The translations under genes and the position numbers were made by a program. Below, piece by piece: positions 1-25,068 of a stretch of DNA of 64,000 nt. Position 1 is the stretch's first letter, and each line of letters begins with the position of its first letter. Source of the stretch: Apostichopus japonicus (Eukaryota; Echinodermata; Holothuroidea; Aspidochirotida; Stichopodidae); NCBI RefSeq assembly GCF_037975245.1, contig NC_092576.1, positions 44,987,111 to 45,051,110 on the forward strand, given 5' to 3'. The notes beneath the pieces were generated by a model that was not told the origin of the DNA, made no database searches, and saw only the letters and a list, made by a program, of their open reading frames with translations.

Positions 1-660
1 ACGAGACGTTAGATCCGAGGTATATCATGCCATATATCCCAGGTTATTACCAATACATACAGAGAATAAGTTCTAGTACACTGGTGCATCACGTTGTCTA
101 TTAGATAAAGCGCTGATACAGCAAACCATGAACCTTGCAAGAATAATATACTTCGCTACAATCGCTGCCTCATCCCACACCTGCAAATGTCACTTTAAAT
201 TATAAATCAGAAAGTTGCTATTGTTTTAAGGTTACAATGTAACACAATCGTTTTCTGCTAATTTTGAATAGAGCGCCCAGGTAAGAGTGATGACATCAAT
301 TTAAAGGCTGGAAAACTTACATCTAATCAAACCAGGGTTAGATTTGAATACATATAATATATGACCTTGCAAGCACAAACATTTGATGCTAGACATCATG
401 TAAACAACTTCAAGTGTGAACATTTAGTGTTCTATCTACAGTGTATAAATACGACGAACACATAGATAACCATTGTTCTAGCAAATGCACGATCCGCCAA
501 AATTGTACCATATCAGAGAGGGAACTACATTTACATTATTTAAAACCATATTTCAGTGTGAACTAGAGAACATCTGAAGAAAATCAAGACAGCAGACACA
601 AAAAAATCTTCAAATTTATACTATTAGGTAAACATTTATGAATAGGAATACAGTCAATAT
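1..660. other. Non-coding, AT-rich, no gene seen
   Basis: I see no open frame with splice context, no RNA gene and no recognisable repeat here. Homology to the duplicated arm near 32.9 kb starts only at about 661. Confidence 0.5.
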
Positions 661-1786
661 GAAGGTATTACGCAACGTGTAAGGGTAACAAGACTGGGAG
701 AATGTAGGAAAGTTGCAGCTAAACACAACATTTAGCGTTAACGATCTACTGTTTGTAGCGTGAATGGTACGTATGTTAGTTGCTGTGTTCAGCGAAGAAA
801 ACATCAACGCATGATGGCAGTATTAATTCACCATATTTAAATATTGAAACAGCTTTTTCACAGCACGTATATTTTCTGCCATTTTTATTCATATTATTGG
901 TAGGTCGATAATTACAGTAAATTCACGACCGACACGAATCAGATTTTACGTCCATAGACCAATGAAGAACGGTAAAAGTGCTCTATTTAAACTTTCGCCA
1001 GCTAAAGAGGGCTTCTAGAATACGGGTAATTCTTAAATCTACACAATCCTGCTAGCCACGACCAAATCCTTCATAATGCGTATAGTCTGTCTTAGTCATT
1101 GATGTGTGACGGTAGCGAACAACAATACCTTTTAGGTGTCAATTCAAAATCGGTTGGATAAAACCAACACTGCTATTCATCGCCCAGGGTAACTGAGACA
1201 ATCGCATAGAAATGATGTTATAATTATTCATTCAGTTGTGGCGTTCAAATGGCGACTTTACATCGGCTGAAATGGTTCCAGACTTGCGTGTTATAAACAG
1301 CAAATTATAATACACAAATCACACGTTATGTGCTTCTATTACATATGTACCGACAAACGATTAGATAAAAAACTTCATTAAATATTACGGGTAGTGACAT
1401 ATCACACAGTAATCTTAGGAACTTATCAAAGTCATAGTTATTTGTAGATTTCGTCGTATATTAAAATTTATTTTCAATAGTGATATACTTTGAAGTTTTG
1501 GATATTTGTATTTAGGAAACAAAAAAACATCCATACTTACCGTCGTATTGACTATGGCTAACGTTAATTATTAATATACTATACGAGAGCTGTCATTAAT
1601 TTTGTATTACATGAGGACTGAAGTCACATCATGTCCCCAACCCCAAGAGTGGTTACTCTGAGTAAAATTATCTGATTCAAAGCGCCAGGGGTGCATTCTG
1701 TACAATCATAACACTTGGGAAATACGCCCTTAATGACAGTTATTCAAAGCCAATTTATACGCTTTAACACACCAGTAGAATCACGG

Positions 1787-1840
1787 TGGTCGAGTGGTAC
1801 GGACTTCGGCTCGTGACACAAAGATCCGGGGTTCGATTCC
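1787..1840 (+). promoter_or_regulatory. tRNA-like internal Pol III promoter (A and B boxes), unit 1
   Basis: TGGTCGAGTGG at 1787-1797 fits the A box, and GGTTCGATTCC at 1830-1840 is a perfect B box, at a spacing near that of a tRNA gene. The head resembles tRNA-Ser/Leu, but no cloverleaf with a proper anticodon arm forms, so this is a tRNA-derived promoter and not a tRNA gene. The last five bases of the B box also form the outer strand of ribozyme stem I. Confidence 0.7.
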
Positions 1841-1891
1841 TACCTTCGCCTGATGAGTCCCAAAAGGACGAAACCGGTCGTGAAGTGGAAT
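1836..1891 (+). ncRNA. Type I hammerhead ribozyme, unit 1
   Basis: The catalytic core is complete. CUGAUGA lies at 1850-1856; stem II is GUCC/GGAC (1857-1860 with 1866-1869) around loop CAAAA; GAAA is at 1870-1873. Stem III is minimal: ACC (1873-1875) faces GGU (1876-1878) with no loop, and the cleavage C is 1879. Stem I is CUUCGC (1844-1849) with GUGAAG (1880-1885), then an internal loop UAC/U, then AUUCC (1836-1840) with GGAAU (1887-1891). ACCGGU is self-complementary, so two molecules could share a six-pair stem III, as in known dimeric hammerheads. The stem II and loop are nearly the same as in the Schistosoma type I ribozyme. Confidence 0.92.
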
Positions 1892-2125
1892 ATTTCTGGG
1901 TGTTAATTTTTATTGATTTACTATATATCTGTCGTACCACTTGCTACACATTCAATTCTTATTTACAGCTTGGCTTGCCTATAAAGAGTGGTTATTCTGA
2001 GTAAAATTGTCTGATTCAAAGCGCCAGGGGTGCATTCTGTACAATCATAACACTTGGGAAATACGCCCTTAATGACAGTTATTCAAAGCCAATGTATATG
2101 CTTTGACACACCAGTAGATTCACGG

Positions 2126-2178
2126 TGGTCGAGTGGTACGGACTTCGGCTCGTGACACAAAGATCCGGGGTTCGATCC
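2126..2178 (+). promoter_or_regulatory. tRNA-like internal Pol III promoter, unit 2
   Basis: The A box is at 2126-2136 and identical to unit 1. The B box at 2169-2178 has lost one T, which also shortens the outer part of ribozyme stem I. Confidence 0.6.
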
Positions 2179-2229
2179 TACCTTCGCCTGATGAGTCCCA
2201 AAAGGACGAAACCTGTCGTGAAGTGGAAT
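2175..2229 (+). ncRNA. Type I hammerhead ribozyme, unit 2
   Basis: CUGAUGA at 2188-2194, stem II GUCC/GGAC with loop CAAAA, GAAA at 2208-2211, cleavage C at 2217 and inner stem I CUUCGC/GUGAAG (2182-2187 with 2218-2223) are all present. Stem III is ACC/UGU instead of ACC/GGU, which breaks the central pair and the palindrome, so weaker activity is expected than in unit 1. The distance from the first cleavage site is 338 nt. Confidence 0.88.
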
Positions 2230-2537
2230 TTTTCTGGTGTGTTAATCTTGATTGATTTATTATATATCTGTCATACCACTTGCTACACATTCAATTCTTA
2301 TTTACGGCTTGGCTTGCCAATAAAGAGTGGTTATTCTGAGTAAAATTGTCAGATTCAAAGTGCCAGGGGTGCATTCTGTGCAATCATAACACTTGGGAAA
2401 TACGCCCTTAATGACAGTTATTCAAAGCCAATTTAAACGCTTTGACATACCAGTAGAAGCACTATGGTCGAGGGTACGGACTTCGGCTCGTGACACAAAG
2501 ATCCGTCATATATCTGTCATACCACTTGCTACACATT

Positions 2538-2538
<1 letters not shown>

Positions 2539-2620
<82 letters not shown>
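2539..2620. repeat. (TA)n microsatellite
   Basis: About 40 TA copies sit at the truncated end of the third retrozyme unit. Confidence 0.95.
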
Positions 2621-2622
<2 letters not shown>

Positions 2623-4566
2623 TAAATAAATGTATATCAGATATCTTATACATCACGTCTTAATTAAACGCCACCTCTTCCCTGTCAGGATCAACAACCG
2701 CTAGTCGGGGCATGCCATTTTTTGCATGTTGCTGCCCACACAGTATACGCACACATGTTAACGCCGCAGGCCATTACAGTACCCGGTCGTCTTATTCGAT
2801 ACAGACTTCTTGTGGTAATATAATGGACTAATCTGGTATATGGATACATACTGCCACGTACATTGTGTAAATAGGATGTCGAAGGTTTCTGTCACTAGAT
2901 TATTTTAACTAAAACATATGTCATTTGATGATGTATTTTAAGTGGATCGTCAGTCGCCTGAGCAAATAGCCTGCTGTATAACACGTCACCCAGAGTAATT
3001 TCCATGCTATGACATAGGTAATAAATAAAATATAAATCTACGAGGGGATGCGTCATTCCACTACACTACTATGTAGTGTTATATTTATAGCTCTAGAAGT
3101 ATGAACTTTAAGCATGACATGAACACACCGAGTCAGATTATTCAAGTCATGAATCATATTGTAACCTGGAAAACTTGACTTGAGCTTACTTACTTAAGTT
3201 AACCTGATTGTCTACCAATGACAGACACTTTTCTGAAAAGTTTAGTCTTGATAAAATGAAACTAGATTGATGATTTTTAGAGACATGATGGTACACTGTA
3301 GGATACCTACCGTGAACACTGAAGTAACTAGTATTCCTTTACGTGCAAATGTACAAACAACACTGGTTAAGCAACACGCATTTCAATTATTGATTCTGTA
3401 ATTTTAAATATTCGTATCTAACAGGTATAATAGTTAAAATATGTACCATGATGCCCTTAGGTTCGTTATAACTGTATAACGTAAGTCAATAGTTCTTAAG
3501 CAGTACTAGATATTGCGACCATGCTTGCTGCAAATTTATGAAATGTGCTTGGTAAGCTATATGTCTTCTGATGGTATATCGATAGTTATCCACATAGGTA
3601 TCGGAGGTTTGCAAACAAAAAGTAGGCACATTATTAAAGAAGTTGGTGATGACATAGTTTCACGGGATACTGTAAAGATATGGTTAACACTTAGAAAGTA
3701 GTAATTGTCAGTAGAAAAGTTGTAACAACATGTATTTTTGTGTTGACTAAAGACGATGTTTAATCAGTTCCATTTCTTTAATATTCTGTATGATAGATTG
3801 CTTCGTCGTCTGAGCAGCAATACATACATACATATCATGTTAGATATCTACATGTTAGTATAGCTGTAGCTGTAGCCCGTCAATAATTAAACATTTCATA
3901 CGTATATTCCTATGCCTGTAGCGTCTTATTTGAGCATACAGAAGTTGAAGGCGGTGGGGGGGGGGGTGTCGGAGTTAAAGTATGAAACAATTAGAAGTCT
4001 TCACATGGTATTGTAATAAACCCGAATAACTCATTTCGGGGATTAGTCATGAGAATAAACTGTTAGGAAAATAAGTTAATATATGCTTCACAACATGCAG
4101 TGATAGCAACCTAATTGTGTTTCCATGACTGCATCTATTCTGTTATCTCGAAAAAATCTTTACAATACCGTTGTACTTGAACGTGTAGCAACGGTTCAGT
4201 GTAAGAAAAAAAAAAACGCAATATAAGAATAAACACACTTTCTTTAGCAAAACGATTCGAGCGAATCCCTCTCCTTTGTCTTGTTTTTCTTTCATTAGCT
4301 CAGTACTACGTCTGTCTATTAATTCCATTTATTGTTAAGCATGATACGGTTCAGTAGCCAATCACTGTAAAACGTTAACGGTTTTGACTACGGCTTTCCT
4401 ATTACTGATTACACATATGTACAATCTGCGCTTTTCAAACGTTCAACGGACACTGTTACACTTTACCTTTGTCCCACGCATTCTGTTTGCTTCCACTCAT
4501 ATGAACATCAACCATTTTGAAATATAGAAATCACACGAAATAAGTTAATTGAAGAGTTCAAGTTTA

Positions 4567-4962
4567 TAGGAGCTTAGGAAGTTACGTGGGGACTTGATCC
4601 AGGTTTTCAAGATTGTGTATGGTTTCGGCAATTTATCCTTTACCAACTTTTCATGTTTGCTAACAGTAGTTGTACCAGAGGTAATTGCCTTAAACTCCAA
4701 AAGTCACATAGTAGGATTAATATTCGGCATAATTTTTTTTCTAATAGGGTTGTGAATGAGTGGAATGGTTTGCCTGAGAAAGTTGTACTTGCAAGTAGTG
4801 TCAATGGGTTTAAGAATGCTTTGGACAAGCACTTTAAGCATTGTAATTGGATTTGAGTGTTTGTGTCTTCAGTTTTTTCCCCTCTCTCTATAGGGTCCTT
4901 GATGGGGAATTAAGTGTCCCTCCTGATCCCTTTTTCTACTAAACTAAACTAAACTAAACTAT
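4567..4962 (+). mobile_element. CR1-like LINE, 5'-truncated 3' end
   Basis: The plus strand encodes the last part of a LINE ORF2, including LRGDLIQVFKIVYGF (about 4572-4630) and then VVNEWNGLPEKVVLASSVNG (about 4752-4810), with a stop at 4856. The same block occurs as LRGDLIEAFKIMKGF and VVSEWNALPQSAI in the intact element at 41.7-44.1 kb. The element ends in a short (ACTAA)n-type tandem at about 4938-4962, typical of the CR1/L2 group. The second duplication arm has an uninterrupted empty site near 37165-37190. Confidence 0.8.
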
Positions 4963-6439
4963 ATACTGGATAAGTTCGATGCAGTTACAAATACCTTCAA
5001 TTTACGGAAGATCAATTAAAGATGAAACATTTAAGAAATATTCTGTTCGTGTATGTTTTAATTCTCGAGACGAGTGATCTGTGATTGGGAATGTAGTAAG
5101 AAATGGCCACATTATCCCATACTCCCTAGTTCATGAAATACATTGCAATAAATGTATTTGCAACAATGGTATCTGACAACACAAGTGCGCTTCTGGAAGT
5201 ATGACATTATTGTCGTACATTGTTGATTTAACACACATATTCCGCTCTACAACCTGAAAACCAATGGAAATCCCGTCTTGATGTGTTTGCTCCAACTAAC
5301 AATAACTTATCAATTCAATCTGGTAAACTGTGACATCAGACAGGGGCTATACGATGCATGACAAGGTTTGTCTAACTAGCGTACCCTAGAGTTAAAGAAA
5401 TCACAGATTGATTAGGCTATAAATAATGGGTTCACTCGCACACTATGTGAAAAGTATGTTGACAACAAAACGTCAACACCAAATTCATCATGTTGTATTG
5501 TTTTGTAGGTTAATGTTTACAATACGTAATTCCGAGTGTACATTGAAATAGTGTCCATCGTCTTAGCGGTTATATTGAGTTAGTAATGTAGCACTAGTTC
5601 CAAATATACCAGCAGTATTGTGATGCCTTACAAAGTCGTTGTTCTATTCACTAGAATCTTACTGAGTTGCTCACAACAAGTAGTTGCGCTGCTTGAGATA
5701 GGGTGTGAATGTATCGGAAAGGTTGTGTAGCCTTGCGTGTGGATATAAGCTCAAGCAGTATGGTGTATATTTTCCTCAGGAGGTAAACTGAGAGTGGAAA
5801 AAAACAAGTTTCATTAAAAGTATACTTCTCATACTGTCAAAGTAATTTTATATGCATCTCGATGTAAATGATGTAACGTGTGAAAATTTAAACATGGAGA
5901 AGTTTCTGCTTGTTATCACAAAGTTATCCGAGTTAACATACAATGATAATGATATGGAGAATAAGACCTATCGTCATCAACGTGTATCACGTGAAATGTT
6001 GGTTTTCGTTTGAACAAGTTTGTTTTGTAGTATTTGTACATATTTCTACACGTAATTTCTATTCTCGTGCATGGCACCATTACGCACCATGAGATATTTG
6101 AGACTTTTTTCATGCTATGTAGGGACAATAAATAACTGTTTTGATTTATTCAATATCCCGTCTATTAATTAGGTGCTAATCAACTATGTACCGTCTGTTT
6201 ATTTTAGGATAATGCACGAAATAGAGTATAACTCAAGCGATACATCGATTCACACAAAACACTAAATAAACACGTATGTTTTATCTCAGAACGATACAAT
6301 TTGATGACAATTTTGGAAAATTAACGAGCAATTGACTCGAAAGGGTACCACGTTAACATTTTATGAGTACGCTACGCTTCGACCGATGATAGCGCTCCGC
6401 TTACATACTGCCATGATGGGAAATGGCCCACCCACTTAA

Positions 6440-8560
6440 AATTTGTTCAAGAAGGCCCTGTTATATACGCACATCAGACCAGAAACAAACCTTATCTTAA
6501 TTCGTTTGCATTTTCTCAGAATCACTTTTGCAAGAGATCTCAAAACACAGTTTGGTATCATCAGCAAACTGTTTAGCTTTACACAAAATATCACCGTCAA
6601 TGTCATTTATATAGGCAACAAATAACAATGGACCCAAAACAGACCCTAGCGGAACCCCACTAGTAACGTCCTGTCAAGAAAAAGCACAGGTTTTAATTAC
6701 CACCCTATGTTTCCTATTACCAAGCCAAATCTCAATCCAAGACGATAGATTCATATTGACACCCATACTCTTCCAGCTTAATTAAAGTATGCTAGTAGGA
6801 AACTTCATCAAAATCCTTCTGGAAATCCAGAAACACAACATATACTTCTGCCTATTTAGTGAGCTTGTTACATATTCCATAAACCCAAGAGTATTAGTGA
6901 GACAAGACCTTTTTTGGCAAAGGTCATGTTAAGACTGTCTGAGCAAGGACTGACTACTGAAGTGACTGACCATAGACGTTTCAACAATAGACCCCATGAC
7001 CTTACAAACAACACTATAGTGGGACTAACATGCCTGTAATAACGGGCTAAGACTTATCAGCCTTCTTTTCCTGTTCTGAGGATCATAACCTCTATTCGTT
7101 AATTTACTAAGAACCAATGACAGTTGAACGCATAAATGGTGTGCAATAGACTTCAACAAATACGGACAGATTGCATCAGGCTCACGAGCTTTAGAAACAT
7201 ATAGACAAAGCAGCTCCTTTTAGACAACCTCATTTGAAAATAAGGACGCATCTAATTTAGGACCAGTACTCCTATGCCCCTCCCCCACCCCGCTGAAAAT
7301 CTGAAATACTACTCATATCTTCCCTTGTAAAAACTGACACAAAAGAGTTGTTCAAAAGATCTGCAAGATCCTGACTATCAGTAACTATATTATCAGCCTG
7401 TGGTTCCCTAAGAGAAACAAGGGCATCTTTTACTTCTACATTGACCTGACATAAGAAAAGAAGGCCTTTGGGGTATCATTTATGTTTACGGTAATGTTAT
7501 TTTCGAAATTCAATTTTCCTCCAGAGACTAAGCGTTCTACCTTCAATTGATGAATTTGAACTCGGCCAAAAGAGATTCAGAATTATTCCTATACAACTTC
7601 CACATTCTACGTCTTTATTATTCATCCAGGAAGGCATATTGCTTTTACGAAGACGATTCTCACAGGGAACATGATTTCCATATTGACCTTAAAGTTATAA
7701 GCTAAGCAGATTCAACACTGAGAAGCACTCATGTCTCTAAATAAAATGATGATATATGTATCTTTCAGTTAAGTTTCAATTTGCAACTGTATCTGATCTA
7801 GAAAAATCAGGGACCTTTTACTTGCTAACATAATTTACAACCTTACAAACAACATCAAAACCTAGTATATCATGATCGCTAGTTCCTAGTTTTGATAGTC
7901 CCGTCAGAACAACAACATTATTTGGATCAGAATTCAAGACAAGATCCGGGATGTTATCCCCTCTAGTTGCTGATGAAAAAAAAACAATCTTGCACAACAT
8001 CTAGAATGTTATATAACCCTTCCTACCACTATAACCATCTATGCAGTTGATGTCAAGAAAATTAAAGTCTCCATTAAAACAACATCACCTTTAGCAGCCT
8101 TTCCAATTGATGCAAACAGCAAGCCACGGTCATATTCACCGCTGTAGGAGGAACGGTAAGCAACACCAGAGGTTACAACACTACTGGACCTCTTGGAGTT
8201 GTCTGTGGACAACTCGCACTATACAGAATTGACAAAAAAAAACTTACAACTGAGACATATCAACACTTACAATATCATCCCTAACATACAGTAAAACTCC
8301 CCCACCAATACTATTATGAGTATCCCTCCTGCCCTGACGATACACAACATACCCTGGGTAAGAAACCTCAGCAGATCCGTGGCAAACAAATCCCTTCTAA
8401 ACTGCAAATAAGAAAACATGTTTACAAATGTGAAGAAGTCAGAACACAGTCTATTCAAGAAAACGTTCAAACTTACCAACTTAACCTTGTTGTCAAATCT
8501 TAGGCTATAGACTGTAGATGAAAATTTTAGCACAAGTTGAAGCTAACTAGGCATACATGG
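6440..8560 (-). mobile_element. Decayed non-LTR retrotransposon (EN and RT remnants)
   Basis: Reading right to left on the minus strand, 8270-8420 encodes an endonuclease segment with YPGYVVYRQGRRD followed by SIGGGVLLYVRDD. 7818-8000 encodes the endonuclease C-terminal block with TRGDNIPDLVLNSDPNNVVV and LGTSDHD. About 6550-6670 encodes the RT block ending FADDTKLCF with GSVLGPLLF before it. Frames change repeatedly and stops are frequent, so this is an old, inactive copy. The family looks CR1-like from the same motifs in the intact copy at 41.7 kb. Confidence 0.75.
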
Positions 8561-8580
8561 GAAATTAAGTCATCTGCACG

Positions 8581-9405
8581 TGATCGATTAGTGATCGCCC
8601 ACTATATGTCACATCACGTCATAAAATAAAGTGGGATTGAGAAAGATACAAACAAGCAAATCTGTTTCATCATCTCAGATTAAATGATAGAATAAACTAC
8701 ACAATAGAGCAATTTCCAATATCTTGCAATTTGCTAAATAACACATTGTATGGTTGCACGTAATTATCTAGTTTTGATGTAATGATGTTTAATCCACATT
8801 CAAATAGACAAAGAAATAAATGAAACAGTCTCTGCTCCACTATTAGCCTATGTTATTTATTCAATCACTTCTTTCTTTTATTCAGTAAATGTCATGACTT
8901 GGATGTTATTGTGTAAACCATACTAGTTAAATGCTCTCAACATGTGTCATCACAGCATCAATCAGCCACCTAAGGCAGCCGTACAAACGTAATAAGTAGC
9001 GGGGAAAGTGGAAGTTCTCGTGAAGCATGCGACGATTTATTTTTCTGAATATTACGACATAACCAAGTGACAATTAGTGACTTCACCTTTTAAGTTATAT
9101 CTCTATTCAAACAAAATCCACTGCTTGTACTTCAAAAGTATATTTCTAGACGGAACCGAATCAGCATAATTTTTGAAATGGGAACAAATAGTGAATAATT
9201 GTTAAGTAAGCCATAAAGAAGTACCCGTACAAGTTTAATCTTGTTTCAGATCATTTCTATGGGAGAATTAATCGGCATCCGTAGCTTAGTGAGTACATGT
9301 GACTGTACACGGTAATAGAACGTCGCTTCACTAGAATTTCACTGATTGTTTCATTCCATGCTAAGACCATGATGTTTGGATCACACAATATTTCAGAAAA
9401 GTAAC
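8581..9405. other. Upstream region of the receptor gene, nothing recognised
   Basis: The stretch is non-coding. I see no clear TATA box, CpG cluster or 5'-UTR exon, so the promoter of the receptor gene is not placed. Confidence 0.4.
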
Positions 9406-22438
<13,033 letters not shown>

Positions 22439-22754
22439 AATTAAATTGAGAGAAGCGCAACGAAGATAGATGGTTTGTTTCAGATGATAGCAGAATCTGT
22501 TTGACAACTACCGATAACCCTATATGCATTGAAGATATCCGTTACTATAGTTGTAGTTAAAACAAAGTGAAGAGAACACTGGTATCACCCTACTTCCAAA
22601 TATGTTACCATGTAGGTGATGCATCAGCAAATATAAATTCACTAACGAATGACCTTGTTTCTACTTGCATAAAATATAATATGAATGACAAAATGGAAGA
22701 TTTATGTATGTCACCCCAGGCTAAATTTTCTCTTGTCTTTTTTATTCTTATGTG

Positions 22755-22960
22755 TAAAAGAGGCTAAAGGACAAGTAGCGAACAGATGTAGAAGGGAAAG
22801 AAACACGCACAGAATACAGACAAGTAAATAAGCATGGTGAACACAAAGAGATAGATGTAAGGGGATTAGTAGACAAGGTATGGATAAAAGAATGAAAGAA
22901 ACCAACCTGTTAGTTTCTTTCATTCTTCTTGTTATTTGTCATTTAGCCACGTCAGGCCAA
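22755..22960 (-). repeat. Dispersed repeat R1 copy (reverse) with adjacent hairpin
   Basis: The reverse complement of 22755-22875 matches 26038-26145 over more than 100 bases (shared TGTATTCTGTGCGTGT and CCCTTACAYCTAT). Next to it AAGAATGAAAGAAAC (22888-22902) and its exact reverse complement (22913-22927) form a 15-bp hairpin. Short open frames here, one with a signal-peptide look at 22880, are repeat-derived. Confidence 0.7.
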
Positions 22961-23125
22961 CTTATTTTTACACATTCTCCCCGTTATCAAAGTTCAGAAG
23001 TCAAAAGCAATATTACTACAAGGGGAAACATTCAATTCACATACAACCTTTACACGTATAATGGAAATGTCAAGTCGTACTTTCACACGATTGTTAGTCT
23101 GCTTAGCTTTTACAAAATTTGTTAA

Positions 23126-25068
23126 TTTGAAATCAACGTTTGCTGACGGTGAGAACTGCAAATCCGTGGAATTCTTCCTTCATCATTAAGTTTGCGAATG
23201 GGGTTAGCATTGTGTACAGGTTACTTTATTACTTATTAGGTGAGTTAAGAAACAACTGATCTTGCCATCCATCATATTGTTATAGTATACTATCTTGTAA
23301 TGTTTTTGTTTTTTTTCATTTGCTCAATTAGCATGAAGATATTGTTCAAAACATAAATCCATACTTTCCATTGCAAATAAAGAGGGTTTTATACCTATAA
23401 ACCTACTACTTTTACATTCCACAGCTATTCCCCTAATGCCAGAGGAATCAGTATCTATTGATAATTTGCAGTTTCGGTACGCCCACGGACCTAGTTGACA
23501 TTACAATACAGTAGGGCAGTGATCAATAAAACACAACGATAAGTCTGGATAGTATAATGCGCATGTGTTGTGTGCTAGTTTGAAATAGAAATGACTGAAC
23601 GAGGAAATGACATTCAGAAGCTCGTAATTAGTTTCCCACTATTTTTTTTTTATTTTATGATAGCATAGCCTTTTAAAAATAGTCTGCATATACATATATA
23701 AAGTCAATGTTACGACTGATAACCGATCTCGTGTTATTGCGGCACCCGATACACGCAGAGAACAGATGTTATTGTAAATCTTAAAGTTTTGTATTGAATT
23801 AAACGCTGGATCGTGCTATATCATGATATTTAGAGGGCCCAGCACTCCGTGATGACAATACGTATATGCAAGATGATACTTTCTCTGGCTTGCTTTGCGT
23901 TTTCACATACGACATATATCTCAAATAGTACGCGTATGTTATTTGATGCTAACGTACTTGTGTTCGCGATATATCTTTTTGAAACACTTATTGTGTTCAA
24001 CGTATTCTACCTGTCTGAGTTTTTTTAGGGTAAAAGAGAAATGCACAGTATACATTCACTTTCGCTCACCGTTTAATATTCTCAAATGGCTTTCTTTTTT
24101 TCATGTTATTTTTAACCTTTCAATTTGTTTTCTTTCAAACTTGGTTATTTAATTCAAAACACTGCAATAATGAAAGCTCAAAAAATGGAATAACAAATTT
24201 CCGTGTCATTCTCAGACCTTACGTTTCGCAATGAGACAGTAGTATCTTGCCTTTCGGTAAAATGTTTATCCAACTCGAGGCTCATCTGCTACAAATTGTA
24301 TGGAATATTTCATCCCAAAACATATATGCAGTAACTGAAATGTAACAAGAAGAAAAAGTTACAATGTGTTTAAAAAGCAAAATTAGTCTCTCATATAAAC
24401 AGCAAGGAAGGTTCCGAAATAAAGCCCTAAACTTAAACAATTTATAACTATATGAAATTGAGAATAAAAAGTGAGAAATGAAGATATAACAGGCCTTTAC
24501 AGTAGAATCGAATGAGCTAGTGAAATGTGTGTATGAAAATGAGGTTAGTATCTCGAACGAGTATCTTATCTTTAAAGGCGTTACATCTACTGTAAAGAAA
24601 GCGAAAAAAAGAAGAAGAAAAGGTACAATAGATATTATGTCAACAGTTGACCTTAAAGATACAATACTGAAATTAAATTAGACTACTTCTTTCGGTGAAC
24701 TACATTTAAAATGCACTGCATATGCCAAACTATTCAACATCCAGTAAGCATCATCAGTGCGGTCTCACGATCTTATTTTGCTCTTATCAATAATCTCATA
24801 CTACAACTGCAGCTACAGCCGGCGGACACTATACATTGGGAGTTTTAGCTCGCGAGATTTAGGTTTTTGTTCTAGCATTTTTGAAAATGGTTTAAGGCTT
24901 CTGATATCATTATTCATAATGTTGTTCCTAGTTAGCTTCTTTCAGAATATCATTGCATATGTAACATTCTACACTCTCAGGTACTTTACATTTATCTCAA
25001 ATAAGCAACTTTAACGGGAGTATTTCTATTAGCCTAACTACAGTTAGGCGTTATGACTACAGCACAGG
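23126..25068. other. Intergenic, nothing recognised
   Basis: I find no kinase, Ig or LINE motif. An exon-like stretch at 23427-23480 (acceptor cattccacag, frame AIPLMPEESVSIDNLQF, then gtacgc) is too short to support a gene. Confidence 0.4.

Larger units (their letters stand above)
1646..2538 (+). mobile_element. Hammerhead retrozyme tandem array, about 2.7 units of 338 bp
   Basis: Three direct copies start with the same AGAGTGGTTAYTCTGAGTAA motif at about 1646, 1984 and 2323. The first two carry a tRNA-like segment with Pol III A and B boxes followed at once by a complete type I hammerhead ribozyme. The third has an internal deletion that removes the B box and ribozyme and then runs into a (TA)n tract. 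Cleavage at both ribozymes would release a 338-nt RNA (1880-2217). Tandem units of about 170-400 bp with type I hammerheads define animal retrozymes, non-autonomous elements expressed as small circular RNAs and thought to depend on other retroelements for mobility. The family assignment is inference; the ribozyme structure and tandem layout are seen directly. Confidence 0.85.
661..6415. repeat. Segmental duplication, arm A (partner 32923-38545)
   Basis: This arm is a diverged direct copy of 32923-38545. Colinear anchors are 663/32923 (AAGGTATTACGCAACGTGTA), 1043/33805, 1388/34193, 3373/35546, 4338/36950, 5109/37301, 5895/38186 and 6375/38498. By eye, identity within anchors is roughly 75-90 percent, with many indels. 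The arm has no convincing coding exon. It is interrupted by a hammerhead tandem array (1646-2538) and a LINE tail (4567-4962), both absent from the partner, so both insertions probably post-date the duplication. Colinearity is unclear between about 2640 and 3360, where I find no partner and no other feature. Confidence 0.75.

Noticed and set aside
1786-2343. Two 72-codon frames starting MVEWYGLRLVTQRSG
   Set aside because: They read through the tRNA-like and ribozyme parts of the retrozyme units; the repetition is at RNA level and the frames diverge after one-base indels.
22880-23125. Signal-peptide-like frame MDKRMKETNLLVSFILLV, a possible second receptor gene
   Set aside because: It overlaps dispersed repeat R1 and a perfect 15-bp hairpin, and no Ig or kinase exon follows in the next 5 kb.
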